Below are positions 51,463-59,564 of a DNA stretch of 64,000 nucleotides, one piece after another. Under the pieces are notes generated by a model. The model saw only the letters and a list, made by a program, of their open reading frames with translations, was not told the origin of the DNA and ran no database searches. The translations under genes and the position numbers were made by a program. This DNA comes from Nonomuraea sp. NBC_00507. Its GTDB lineage: Bacteria > Actinomycetota > Actinomycetes > Streptosporangiales > Streptosporangiaceae. How positions within the stretch are numbered: the stretch's first letter is position 1; every line of letters starts with the position of its first letter. Location of the stretch: NCBI RefSeq assembly GCF_036013525.1, contig NZ_CP107853.1, forward strand, positions 10,292,001 to 10,356,000, read 5' to 3'.

Positions 51463-52161
51463 TCACTCCCTTCTCTGGTCGCGGAGTTCTCGCCCGACTG
51501 CCAGGGCGAAGACGTGGTGACGGCTGGTGCCGTCGGCGCGCAGCGGCCGCCGGACCGCGGCGGGGATGAAGCCGGCGAACACTGTGCCGGCCAGGCCGAG
51601 GGCGATCGCCTCGAGCCACATCGTGTAGGCGGCGGCACCGGCGCGCCCGAGCACGAGGCGGTAGCCGTGGGCGCCGTGCGCCCGGTCGGCCTCGGTCAGG
51701 TCCACGGCGATCGAGACGATGGCCGGGGCGTGGCAGAACTCCGTCTGCAGCGTCAGGTTCTCCAGCTCGTCCGGCGGCGGCAGCGGCGCGACCGGTGAGA
51801 AGACACGCCGCCCGGCGTCGAAGCGGAACATGGCCGGCTCGACACCCGCTACGTCGAAGGCGACCACGTCGGTCTGCAGCGGTTGTTCGCCGGGCCAGGC
51901 GTCGGCGTCGTCCCTGATCCCGCTGACGATCACGTCCGCAAGCAGCTCGGCGGGGATCGGTTCCTGGGCGAAGAAGCGCTGGGAGCGCCGCCGTACCAGG
52001 GTGTCGAGCAGGTCGGCGCGGCTGCCCGCGTGTCCCCCGGCCCGTACGTCCGGCCCGATCGGCGCCGGTCCCACCGGAGCCGGGGCGACGGCCGCCATGC
52101 CGTCCGGCGGGACGCGGAATGCCTGGATGAGCTCGGTGGCGAGCGCGTGCGCGTTGGTCAT
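51463..52161 (-). CDS. Nitroreductase-family protein (azoline oxidase-like)
   Basis: A 232-residue FMN-dependent nitroreductase-fold protein. The entry motif is DTLVRRRSQRFFAQEPIPAE (Arg residues for FMN phosphate), with HAPAIVSIAVDLTEAD, GRAGAAAYTMWLEAIALGLAG and the late FALAVGREL strand. In RiPP clusters such proteins oxidise azolines to azoles. The N-terminal 50 residues are Pro/Ala-rich. It overlaps the fusion-protein stop (ATGA), and the fusion protein carries a second SagB-like domain, so the two may act as a pair. Confidence 0.82.
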   Translation of the reverse strand: MTNAHALATELIQAFRVPPDGMAAVAPAPVGPAPIGPDVRAGGHAGSRADLLDTLVRRRSQRFFAQEPIPAELLADVIVSGIRDDADAWPGEQPLQTDVVAFDVAGVEPAMFRFDAGRRVFSPVAPLPPPDELENLTLQTEFCHAPAIVSIAVDLTEADRAHGAHGYRLVLGRAGAAAYTMWLEAIALGLAGTVFAGFIPAAVRRPLRADGTSRHHVFALAVGRELRDQRRE

Positions 52162-53810
52162 CGGCTCTCCCCCAGATCCGCTACGGCGGTGATCGGCTGC
52201 ACGTCCGGGTCGATCCCGAGCAGCGCCGCGACGGCGGTGTCGTCCCACCGCCCGCGTAGGCGGAAGCCGACGCCCAGGGCCCGCGCGGTGAGCCGGCCGG
52301 CGGCCTGCGCGCAGCCGCTGTCCAGCAGCACGATGCGCAGCGCGAAGGCCGCGTACTTGCGCGCGACCTTGCTGAAGTCACCGGTCAGCACCAGGCTCGC
52401 GGGGCTGTCACCGGCCGGAACCTGGTCGGCCGGCACCTGGTCGGCGGGCATGTTCTCGGCAGGCAGGGTTGTGGCCGACAGCCAGGCGAGGCGATGCTCG
52501 GGCGCGACGTAGCCGTACAGGCCGGGCTCGATTCCCGGGACGTCGCGGACCGCGACATAGGCGACGACCGATCCGATGTTGCCCCCGCTGGCCGTCCACC
52601 GGAACAGCCGCTCCTTGCTGTCGGCCTTGACGCCGGCCGTCACGGCCAGCAGGAGCGAGAGCCGCTCGGCGTCCAGCTTGGCCGACGCGGGCCGGGCCAG
52701 CAGCTCGAAGTCGGGCGGCGGCAGGTCGACGGGCCGGGCCGAGGGCCAGGTGCGCGCGATGCGCTGCAGGGCCATGTTGGAGGGCTTGTAGTGCATCTGG
52801 TGGGCTTTGAGGTCCGCGTGCTCCTTCGGCGGGAACGCGATCGCGGCCTCGTAGCGGGCGGCCAGCGGAGCGCGGGCGAGCGGCGTGCCGTGCTCCCGCG
52901 GCTGGGCCGAGCAGTCCGGGCATCCTGGCCTGGTCGCGGCCGACAGGTCACGCTGGGCCAGCGTCTCCAGGTCCACCGAGCGCCAGCGCATCGGCAGCGG
53001 CCCGGTGACGGCGCGCGAGACGTACGCGAACAGGTCCCTGGCCAGCAGGCCGGCCGCCAGCTCGGCGTCGCCGTTCGCAGTCTGCCTGCCGTCCGGTTCC
53101 TCTTCGGCCACGCGGCAGGTCATGCAGGCGGTCACGCGCGGGTCGACCAGCGGGCCGAGCACGGCCGTACGGCCGTGCACGCGCAGCCGCAGCAACGGCA
53201 GCCCCCGCTCCCAGCAGTCCCGCGCGGGCCCTTCGCCGCCGTCGTCCACCCACACCGCGAGGGTGGTCGCGGCGTCCGGCACGGCACCCGCGGCCAGGCT
53301 GACGCGGAGCGCGGGCGTGAGCTCCTCGGCCAGCGCGGCGGCGGCGCGTCCGGTGCCGAAGACCTCGACGCGGGCCGCGGCGAGCCTGGCCGCCGCCTGC
53401 TCCCAGGCGGGGTTCGCGCCCGTGGAGTCGCCCAGCCGGGACAGGAAGTCCGCGAGGTCGGGGCTGACCTGCGGCGCCGGCCCCTCGGGCGGCCCTTCCT
53501 CGATGACCCCACACGTCCACAGCAGCGACAGCGCCTGGAAGACCGATTCCTCCGGTATCCCCAGCTCACCGGCCAGCTCGGCGTGGCCGCGCACGCCGTC
53601 GAGCAGCGCGAGCAGGCCCGGCAGCAGCTCGGTGGCGGACCTGCCGCGCAGCAGCTGCCGCTTCGGCCCTCCGGTCACCACCACCTGATCGGCCTCATAG
53701 TCGATGGCCAGCCCGCGGCGCATCCTCGGCCTGAGCGGGACGCGGATCTGCGGGTCGAACCGGGCCGCCGCGCCCATGGCCGCTGCGGTGATCATGGATT
53801 CGCCGGTCAT
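52158..53810 (-). CDS. E1-like leader-binding / SagB-like dehydrogenase fusion
   Basis: A 550-residue TOMM-cluster protein. The N-terminal half looks like an Ocin-ThiF-type partner: a winged leader-binding region (GIPEESVFQALSLLWTCGVI), a Rossmann-like VEVFGTGRAAAALAEEL and zinc cysteines in ACMTCRV and PGCPDCSAQ. The C-terminal half (from about residue 360) resembles SagB dehydrogenases: RLFRWTASGGNIGSVVAYVA and PGLYGYVAPEHRL. A PADQV repeat interrupts it. It probably presents the precursor to the cyclodehydratase and takes part in azoline oxidation. ATGA overlaps on both sides. Confidence 0.78.
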   Translation of the reverse strand: MTGESMITAAAMGAAARFDPQIRVPLRPRMRRGLAIDYEADQVVVTGGPKRQLLRGRSATELLPGLLALLDGVRGHAELAGELGIPEESVFQALSLLWTCGVIEEGPPEGPAPQVSPDLADFLSRLGDSTGANPAWEQAAARLAAARVEVFGTGRAAAALAEELTPALRVSLAAGAVPDAATTLAVWVDDGGEGPARDCWERGLPLLRLRVHGRTAVLGPLVDPRVTACMTCRVAEEEPDGRQTANGDAELAAGLLARDLFAYVSRAVTGPLPMRWRSVDLETLAQRDLSAATRPGCPDCSAQPREHGTPLARAPLAARYEAAIAFPPKEHADLKAHQMHYKPSNMALQRIARTWPSARPVDLPPPDFELLARPASAKLDAERLSLLLAVTAGVKADSKERLFRWTASGGNIGSVVAYVAVRDVPGIEPGLYGYVAPEHRLAWLSATTLPAENMPADQVPADQVPAGDSPASLVLTGDFSKVARKYAAFALRIVLLDSGCAQAAGRLTARALGVGFRLRGRWDDTAVAALLGIDPDVQPITAVADLGESR

Positions 53811-54415
53811 GCCCGCACCCCTTCGAACATGCGGCGCAGCTCCGCCGCCGCGTCCCTGTCGGCCTTGCGGCAGCGCGGGCAACGGTCCACCGCGACGACG
53901 CCGGCGCTCGCGGTCGCCCCGTCGACCTGGCCGAACGTGCGTACCGTCGCGCCGATGGAGCCGGGCGCAGGGCCGCCGCCGCGGGCCTCGTCGATCGCCT
54001 GGCGGGCGAACCCGGCGGCGATGGCTACGTGGTGCTCCGGGTAGCCGGTGACGGGGCGCTCCCCGGGACCCGGCGGCCGCCCGTGCTGGGCGCGGCGCTT
54101 GACGTAGCAGGAGTGGCAGGCGGTGCGGCCCGGCACGACGACCGGCCCGCAGCGCACCTCGGTCGCGGTCATCGTGACCGGGAACCAGGGCACCCGCCAG
54201 GCGTGGGCCGCCCGGTCCACCGCCTCGGCCAGGCGCGGCCGGTCGTGCGCGGTGGCCAGCACGATGAGATCGGCGTACGGCCACAGGCTGGGATGCGTGC
54301 CTTCGTCGGCGGGTTGCACGGCTGTCCGGACGCCGACGGGGCAGGTACGGCGGAGCCGCCCGGCCACGGCGTGGCCGAACGATCCCGCGGCGAGGATCAG
54401 CAGGGAGTAGCTCAC
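53807..54415 (-). CDS. Ocin-ThiF-like cyclodehydratase partner
   Basis: A 202-residue protein of the bacteriocin cyclodehydratase type (TIGR03882-like). It starts with a Rossmann-like LLILAAGSFGHAVAGRLRR, has YADLIVLATAHDRPRLAEAV, and two CxxC pairs, ACHSCYVKR and DRCPRCRKAD, likely binding one zinc. Such proteins deliver precursor peptides to YcaO enzymes. Two GTG codons (54421 and 54415) are possible; the second follows GAGGT at good distance. Confidence 0.8.
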   Translation of the reverse strand: MSYSLLILAAGSFGHAVAGRLRRTCPVGVRTAVQPADEGTHPSLWPYADLIVLATAHDRPRLAEAVDRAAHAWRVPWFPVTMTATEVRCGPVVVPGRTACHSCYVKRRAQHGRPPGPGERPVTGYPEHHVAIAAGFARQAIDEARGGGPAPGSIGATVRTFGQVDGATASAGVVAVDRCPRCRKADRDAAAELRRMFEGVRA

Positions 54416-54422
54416 AGGCACC

Positions 54423-55754
54423 TCATGCGAACGGCTGGGGCAGCGGGTTGACGTCGGCCTCGCGGAGCACCGGATGCCCCATCGCCGCCGGAGCGGCGTA
54501 GAGCCGGGGATGGGCGAGGTAGCGTGCCCGATGGGCGAAGGACAGCGGCATCAGCTCGGGCACCAGAACACGTACGACGCTCGCGCCGACCTGCCTGGCC
54601 TCGTCCGTGGTGAGGTCCACGGCGACGACCTCGCATCCGGCCCGGTGCAAGCGGTCGAGCAGCCACGCCAGCGACTGCTCCCCCGGGCCCGGGCGGGGCA
54701 GGTCGGATGGCGTGCGCACCGGCCGCGGGCCCTCCAGCAGGAAGTCGAAACGGTGCCGCCGATCGAGGGGGCCGGACTCCAGCGCGCCGGCGACCACGCC
54801 GAGGACCTCGCCTGGCTGGGTCGCGCGCCTTCTCGGGCTCATCGCCCGCAGCGCGATGCGCAGCGACGCGGCCTCGCGGAACAGCTTGGCGACGGCCCGG
54901 CCCGGGTCCACGTCGCAGGTGGCGATCACGACCTGGGCGAGGTCCCGGTCGTGGTCGGCGAGTTGCAGCCCGTAGACGACCGGCACGCCGAGGTCGGTGG
55001 TGGCGTCGAACAGCAGCGTGCGGATGTTCTCCGAAGCGCCGCGGTCGACGTAGGCCCGGTGCTCGGGCGCGAGTTCGTCAGGGTCGAGCTCCAGCCGGGG
55101 CAGCCGCAGCCGCTGCAGCCAGGTCAGGCTGATGGAGTCGCGCTCGACGACCTCCAGCAGGCCGTTGGTGACGGCCGACAGCGGGTCGGCGTGCGCGGCG
55201 CAGCCGGTCGAGACGTTGTGCGTGTACCGCTCGGCCGCGGACTCCGGCGGGAACTTCAGGTAAACCTGGACGGCGGGCACGTAGACCGGGCGGCCGCGGG
55301 TGAAGGACCACCCGAGGACCCACCGGAGTGGGACGCGGGGGTCGCTGGGCACGAGGCCGCAGCGCGGGTCGGCGAGTTCGGCCGCCGAGCAGGCCGGCCA
55401 CCGCGCCGGCGGGATGGCGTCCTCACCCAGTTCGTCCGCCGTCGCCCAGACGAGCCTGTCGGGGTTCCACGCGCAGGAGGAATACCGCTCCAGGGACTCC
55501 GCGATCGCCAGGTGTGCGGCGGTCTCCCGGTCGAGGGCTCCACCCGCCCCGTCGAAGTTGCCCGACGATGGGTCGTGCTCCCACCCGGCCTGCACGCTGA
55601 GCGCGGCGCCCGGGTTGCCGAGCGCGCCTGTGTAGATCGGGAAATCGGGCTCGCCCTCAGCGCCGGGTAACCAGGTCAACCGCGACACCAGGCCGTAGGG
55701 CGAGACGAGCTTGCTCATCTCGCGTAGCGACGCCGGGACGACGTCGGCCTTCAT
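54423..55754 (-). CDS. YcaO-type cyclodehydratase
   Basis: A 443-residue YcaO enzyme that converts Cys (and possibly Ser/Thr) to azolines using ATP. Family motifs are HLAIAESLERYSS near residue 85, NVSTGCAAHADPLSAVTNGL followed by EVVERDS, and RFDFLLEGPRPV. The C-terminus ends PLPQPFA, a PxPxP motif of the kind seen in azoline-forming YcaO proteins. The ATG at 55754 follows GGGGAGG. It heads the modifying part of the RiPP operon, 172 bases after the ABC permease gene. Confidence 0.92.
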   Translation of the reverse strand: MKADVVPASLREMSKLVSPYGLVSRLTWLPGAEGEPDFPIYTGALGNPGAALSVQAGWEHDPSSGNFDGAGGALDRETAAHLAIAESLERYSSCAWNPDRLVWATADELGEDAIPPARWPACSAAELADPRCGLVPSDPRVPLRWVLGWSFTRGRPVYVPAVQVYLKFPPESAAERYTHNVSTGCAAHADPLSAVTNGLLEVVERDSISLTWLQRLRLPRLELDPDELAPEHRAYVDRGASENIRTLLFDATTDLGVPVVYGLQLADHDRDLAQVVIATCDVDPGRAVAKLFREAASLRIALRAMSPRRRATQPGEVLGVVAGALESGPLDRRHRFDFLLEGPRPVRTPSDLPRPGPGEQSLAWLLDRLHRAGCEVVAVDLTTDEARQVGASVVRVLVPELMPLSFAHRARYLAHPRLYAAPAAMGHPVLREADVNPLPQPFA

Positions 55755-55926
55755 GATTGAACCTCCCCGTAGTGTGCGAGGGGCCGTTTCCCCCGAGGGG
55801 CGCCCGCGCTTGTCCCAAGTCTCACCTTTGTGCACTTCCTCCTCGCTTCCTCGCGTTTCCGCAGGTGAAGCCGGGACGCGAAGAGCCGCCCCGGCCCGGC
55901 GGACCAGAGCGGCTCGTACGCGGATG

Positions 55927-56688
55927 TCAGGCCAGGTCTCTGCGGGAGTGCACCACACAGGCGGCGGCCACCACGACCGCCACCATCGCCGCGAAGACGG
56001 CGAGCCCCGGGAGCGGCCCGAGCACGCCGATGATGGAGGCGTTGGCGCCCACGGTCTTGAACGGCAGGTACGCCGACACCGAGCTGGGCAGCACGAACAG
56101 CAGGACCTGCTCGAAGCCGAGCGCCCAGATCAGCAGGGTCGCCACCGCCGCGGCCGTGCTCTTGAACAGCAGCCCCACCGCCACACCGAGCACGGTGGCC
56201 AGCGGGATCGCGAGCAGAATCGCGAGCAGGACCACGAAGCCGCCGCCGGACACCGGCGCGAAAGGCCCCGCGGCGCCGATGAGACCGCCGAGGTAGCCCA
56301 CGACCAGCCCGGCCAGTGCCACGACCAGACCGGCCGCCGCGGCGGCGGTGAACTTGGCCGCGAGCAGCCGCCCCCGCCACGGCACCATCACGGAGGCCAC
56401 GCGCAGGGTCCCGTTGCGCAGATCGGCGGTGGCGATCAGGACGCCGATGACCATCGTCACGTACAGCAGCACGTCCGACGGGATCGCGATGGCGTTGACC
56501 GAACCACCCGCAGTGGACCCCATGTCGCCGCGAGCGATCAGCGGGATGTTCCCCTGGGCGTCGATGGAGCCGGCGATGACCAGCGCGCCCGCGCCGGTGA
56601 GGAGCATGGCCACGACCGCCGCGACGAGGTAGGCGGGAATGGTACGAATCTTGATCACTTCTGCGGACACGATGTCGGCGAAGCTCAT
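55927..56688 (-). CDS. ABC-2 type permease of the RiPP cluster
   Basis: A 253-residue permease with six hydrophobic segments, starting MSFADIVSAEVIKIRTIPAY and containing the conserved LRNGTLRVASVMVPWRGRLL loop. The sequence pattern resembles permeases of BcrB/lantibiotic-immunity type. Together with the upstream ATPase it should export the product or protect the producer. Only three bases separate the two genes. Confidence 0.85.
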   Translation of the reverse strand: MSFADIVSAEVIKIRTIPAYLVAAVVAMLLTGAGALVIAGSIDAQGNIPLIARGDMGSTAGGSVNAIAIPSDVLLYVTMVIGVLIATADLRNGTLRVASVMVPWRGRLLAAKFTAAAAAGLVVALAGLVVGYLGGLIGAAGPFAPVSGGGFVVLLAILLAIPLATVLGVAVGLLFKSTAAAVATLLIWALGFEQVLLFVLPSSVSAYLPFKTVGANASIIGVLGPLPGLAVFAAMVAVVVAAACVVHSRRDLA

Positions 56689-56691
56689 GAG

Positions 56692-57606
56692 CTATCCCAC
56701 CTCCCCTTGGATCTCGCTCCGTTCGACCGTGGCCTTGGCGAACGCGGTCTGCAGGCTGCGCTCCTCGGCGAGGCCGAAGACCGCGACGCCCGCGTCCCTG
56801 GCCAGCTCGCCGAGCTGCTCCGCGGCCAGGCCGGTGACCTGCAGCCGCTGGCCGTCGGTGTCGAGCACCTGACCGCCCGCCTGTATCACGGCCGCGCCGA
56901 GTGCCTGCGGCTTGTCGGTCATCACCCGGATCGTCTGGGCCTGGAAGCGCTCGATGAACGCGGCGGCCGAGCCACTACCGATGATCTTGCTCTGCGCGAT
57001 CACGACGAGGTCGTCGACCAGGTCTTCCAGCTCGGCCAGCAGGTGGCTGGAGACGAAGACCGTCCTGCCCTGGTCTCTGAACGTACGCAGCAGCTCCTTC
57101 ATCCAGGTGATGCCCTCGGGGTCGAGGCCGTTCATGGGCTCGTCGAGCATGACGATCTCGGGGTTGCCGATGAGGGCTATGGCCAGCGCCAAGCGCTGCC
57201 GCATGCCGAGGGAGAACCGCCCGGCACGCTGGCCGGCCACCTTCGTCAGGCCGACGCGGTCCAGGAGCGCCTCGGCCTGGCCGGCGGGAACCCCGGCCAG
57301 TTTGGCCGCCCACCTGACGCTGTCGATGGCGCGGCGGGCCGGGTGCGCGCACTCGGTGTCCAGCGCCGCACCGATCTTGCGGGCGGGGACCGGCCATTCG
57401 CCGATCGGCTTGCCATCGATGAGCGCGGCTCCGGAAGTGGGGTGATCGAGCCCCAGAAACAGCCGCATAGTGGTGGATTTACCCGCGCCGTTCGGCCCGA
57501 GGAATCCGGTTATCGCCCCCGATCTAATGGCGAAGCTCGCGTTACTTACCGCGAGGACAGGGCCATATCGCTTCGTTAAGTTCTTTGCCTGCAGCATCGG
57601 CTTCAT
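56692..57606 (-). CDS. ABC transporter ATPase of the RiPP cluster (BcrA/LanF-like)
   Basis: A 304-residue ATPase. Walker A FLGPNGAGKSTTMRL, the signature FSLGMRQRLALA typical of bacitracin- and lantibiotic-immunity ATPases, Walker B IVMLDEPMNGLD, and switch His in SSHLLAELE. It has a TTA leucine codon (57577-57579, in AKNLTKR), rare in such genomes and read by the bldA tRNA. Starts at 57606 or 57597 (MLQAKNL) are both possible. First gene of the RiPP operon; the frame continues upstream into non-coding, A+T-richer DNA. Confidence 0.88.
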   Translation of the reverse strand: MKPMLQAKNLTKRYGPVLAVSNASFAIRSGAITGFLGPNGAGKSTTMRLFLGLDHPTSGAALIDGKPIGEWPVPARKIGAALDTECAHPARRAIDSVRWAAKLAGVPAGQAEALLDRVGLTKVAGQRAGRFSLGMRQRLALAIALIGNPEIVMLDEPMNGLDPEGITWMKELLRTFRDQGRTVFVSSHLLAELEDLVDDLVVIAQSKIIGSGSAAAFIERFQAQTIRVMTDKPQALGAAVIQAGGQVLDTDGQRLQVTGLAAEQLGELARDAGVAVFGLAEERSLQTAFAKATVERSEIQGEVG

Positions 57607-58103
57607 GCTCAGCGCAACCACCACTTCCGAGTCGCACACCCCGTGAGAGATATGTCCGTTTTGTGTCGTAGATAGTGATTTATGAGGACATGTGAAGTTG
57701 GCGGCCCAAGAGAGAACTTTCCCCCGATCTCTCGCTTGAGAAAACATGCAAACATCGGTGAATTCGCCTGTCAATCGCCGATCCGACGGCCATTGGGGCT
57801 CCAGCTTGGCCGCAGAGATCCTCTTGCAGAGGCCTTGAGCTGCATGAACACCGATCGATCGGCCCGATTGCGGGCAACCCTGGAAGCTGGGGGGTTCCAT
57901 CTGGTAGGGGAGGCGACCTATGATGCGGTCGTGGCCCGAGTCCTTTATGTCACCCTTATGGGCTTACTCCGGCACTAGTCTGTCTACATATTCGGCGAAA
58001 TATTGGTCTTTAGTTCGCCATTGTGGCTTGCTACGCTGATGAGCATTCTGGGGGGAACTCAGGCCGCCAGCCGCTGCACGACTGAGAGCGCGAACGGGGA
58101 AGC
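57607..58103. other. Long intergenic control region between RiPP and MinD operons
   Basis: About 500 bases, lower in GC than its surroundings. An open frame at 57682-57978 (98 codons) lacks GC3 bias and domain similarity, so I do not call it a gene. A GGCGAA-N14-TTCGCC dyad lies at 57994-58019. On the plus strand TTTAGT-N17-TACGCT (from 58010) is a weak promoter candidate for the MinD-like gene. The region must hold both divergent promoters. Confidence 0.5.
57669..57696 (-). promoter_or_regulatory. Candidate promoter of the RiPP operon
   Basis: On the minus strand TTCACA (57691-57696), a 16-base spacer and TATCTA (57669-57674) lie about 65 bases upstream of the ABC ATPase start, in an A+T-rich patch. 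Both hexamers are near consensus. An ACATGT palindrome overlaps the -35. Confidence 0.4.
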
Positions 58104-59564
58104 ATGCACGGCGAACCTGATGACGTGATGCGTGAATCCGCTGCCCATGAAAATGGCTTCGATCCCAGCGCGACGACGCAGTGGGTGAAGCGCAAAGCGT
58201 CGTCCGGGGCGCTCGATCCCGACCGTGAACGGGCACTCCGCTTCCCTCCGCCCAACCGCCCGCCCGACGACCTCTCGGCCGCTCCCACCTCCCCGCAGTC
58301 CAACCAGCGGCCCCACCCACCGTCGGGAAACGGCACACCCATCACAGCCCTGCCGCACGCCTGGCCACCCGCCCCATCGGACCCAGAGGCGCCCACCTGG
58401 CCACCCGCCCCATCGGCCCCGGAGCCGCACGCCTGGACACCTGCCGCATCGGAGCCGGGCCCGCACGCTTGGACACCTGCCCCATCGGAGCCGGGGCCGC
58501 ACGCCTGGACACCTGCCGCATCTGAGCCGGAGCCGCCCGCCTGGCCGGCCGCGGAGCCGAGCCCGCGGACACCGGCCGGCCCGGCGCAGGACGCGTCCGT
58601 CTGGGGCGGCCCGCCGGAGCCCGACGAGACCACCTCGGAGAGCCTGCGGCCCGACCGTCTGCTGCGCAACCGCAGGCGCCCGCCGACCGCAGGCTGGCGG
58701 CGGCTGGTGTACACGATCAGCGGCGGCCTCATCCACCCACGGCCCTCCAAGCAGGAACGCCATCGCCAGGAGCTGATCGAGCGCATCAGGCGGCCGGTGG
58801 CCAAGGGCCACTACAGGGTGGCGGTGATGAGCCTGAAGGGCGGAGTCGGCAAGACGACCACGACCATCGCGCTCGGCTCCACGCTGGCCGCCCAGCGCGG
58901 CGACCGGGTCATCGCCGTGGACGCCAACCCCGACAGGGGCACGCTGTCGGACAAGCTCAGGCTGGAGTCCCCTTCGACGGTCAGGCACCTGCTCAACGAC
59001 CGGGCGGGCATCAAGCGCTACGCCGACGTCCGCTCGTACACGTCCCAGGCGCCGTCGCGCCTGGAGGTGCTGGCCTCCGACCGGGACCCGGCGATCTCGG
59101 AGGCGTTCGACGCGGAGGACTACGCGGCCGTCGCCGAGCTGCTCGACCAGTTCTACTCCATAGCGATCACCGACTGCGGCACCGGCATGCTGCATTCGGC
59201 GATGAGCGCGATCCTCACCATGGCCGACCAGATCGTGCTGGTCAGCCCCGTCACGGTGGACGGCGCGCGGTCGGCCTCCGCGACGCTCGACTGGCTGCAG
59301 GCCCACGGTCACCGGCCGCTGGCCGCCGAGGCCGTGGTGGTGCTGTCGGCGGTCAAGAAGACGCGCAAGAGCTCGGTGGACGTCGAGGAGCTGAAGCAGC
59401 ACTTCGCCAAGCGCTGCCGGGCAGTGGTCGGCGTGCCGTTCGACCCGCACCTGGAGGAGGGCTACGAGGTGGACCTGGATCTGCTGCGGCCGGCCACCAG
59501 GGACACCTACTTGGAGCTGGCCTCCGTCATCGCGGACGGGTTCTCCAAGCGGGATCGCACATGA
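58104..59564 (+). CDS. MinD/ParA-like ATPase with Pro-rich repeat N-terminus
   Basis: A 486-residue protein. Residues 1-235 are low complexity and Pro-rich, including five 12-residue PHAWTPAxSEPx repeats. Residues about 240-480 are a deviant-Walker ATPase: VMSLKGGVGKTTTTIALGS, IAVDANPDRGTLSDKL, a long spacer and TDCGTGMLHSAMSAIL. Similar Pro-rich MinD-like proteins occur beside type VII secretion genes, but none are visible here; this one heads an export operon. It may position the transporters or act as a chaperone-like ATPase. ATGA overlap with the next gene. Confidence 0.82.
   Translation: MHGEPDDVMRESAAHENGFDPSATTQWVKRKASSGALDPDRERALRFPPPNRPPDDLSAAPTSPQSNQRPHPPSGNGTPITALPHAWPPAPSDPEAPTWPPAPSAPEPHAWTPAASEPGPHAWTPAPSEPGPHAWTPAASEPEPPAWPAAEPSPRTPAGPAQDASVWGGPPEPDETTSESLRPDRLLRNRRRPPTAGWRRLVYTISGGLIHPRPSKQERHRQELIERIRRPVAKGHYRVAVMSLKGGVGKTTTTIALGSTLAAQRGDRVIAVDANPDRGTLSDKLRLESPSTVRHLLNDRAGIKRYADVRSYTSQAPSRLEVLASDRDPAISEAFDAEDYAAVAELLDQFYSIAITDCGTGMLHSAMSAILTMADQIVLVSPVTVDGARSASATLDWLQAHGHRPLAAEAVVVLSAVKKTRKSSVDVEELKQHFAKRCRAVVGVPFDPHLEEGYEVDLDLLRPATRDTYLELASVIADGFSKRDRT
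58353..58532 (+). repeat. 36-bp tandem repeat (five units) encoding PHAWTPAxSEPx
   Basis: Units start at 58353, 58389, 58425, 58461 and 58497 at exact 36-bp spacing; a degenerate sixth begins at 58533. Units three to five differ at only a few bases, indicating recent expansion. Confidence 0.92.

Noticed and set aside
53807..54421. GTG at 54421 as start of the Ocin-ThiF-like gene
   Set aside because: It lies too close to the GAGGT; the GTG at 54415 has better spacing, though the difference is only two residues.
46244..57606. Classical macrocyclic thiopeptide cluster
   Set aside because: Only one SpaB_C protein and Cys-poor cores; a linear azole/dehydroamino peptide fits better, though this is not settled.
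57682..57978. 98-codon open frame between the RiPP and MinD operons
   Set aside because: No GC3 bias, no ribosome binding site, no domain; its end lies in A+T-rich promoter-like DNA.
58353..58532. CRISPR-like array
   Set aside because: The 36-bp units are contiguous, without spacers, and are in-frame codons of the MinD-like protein.
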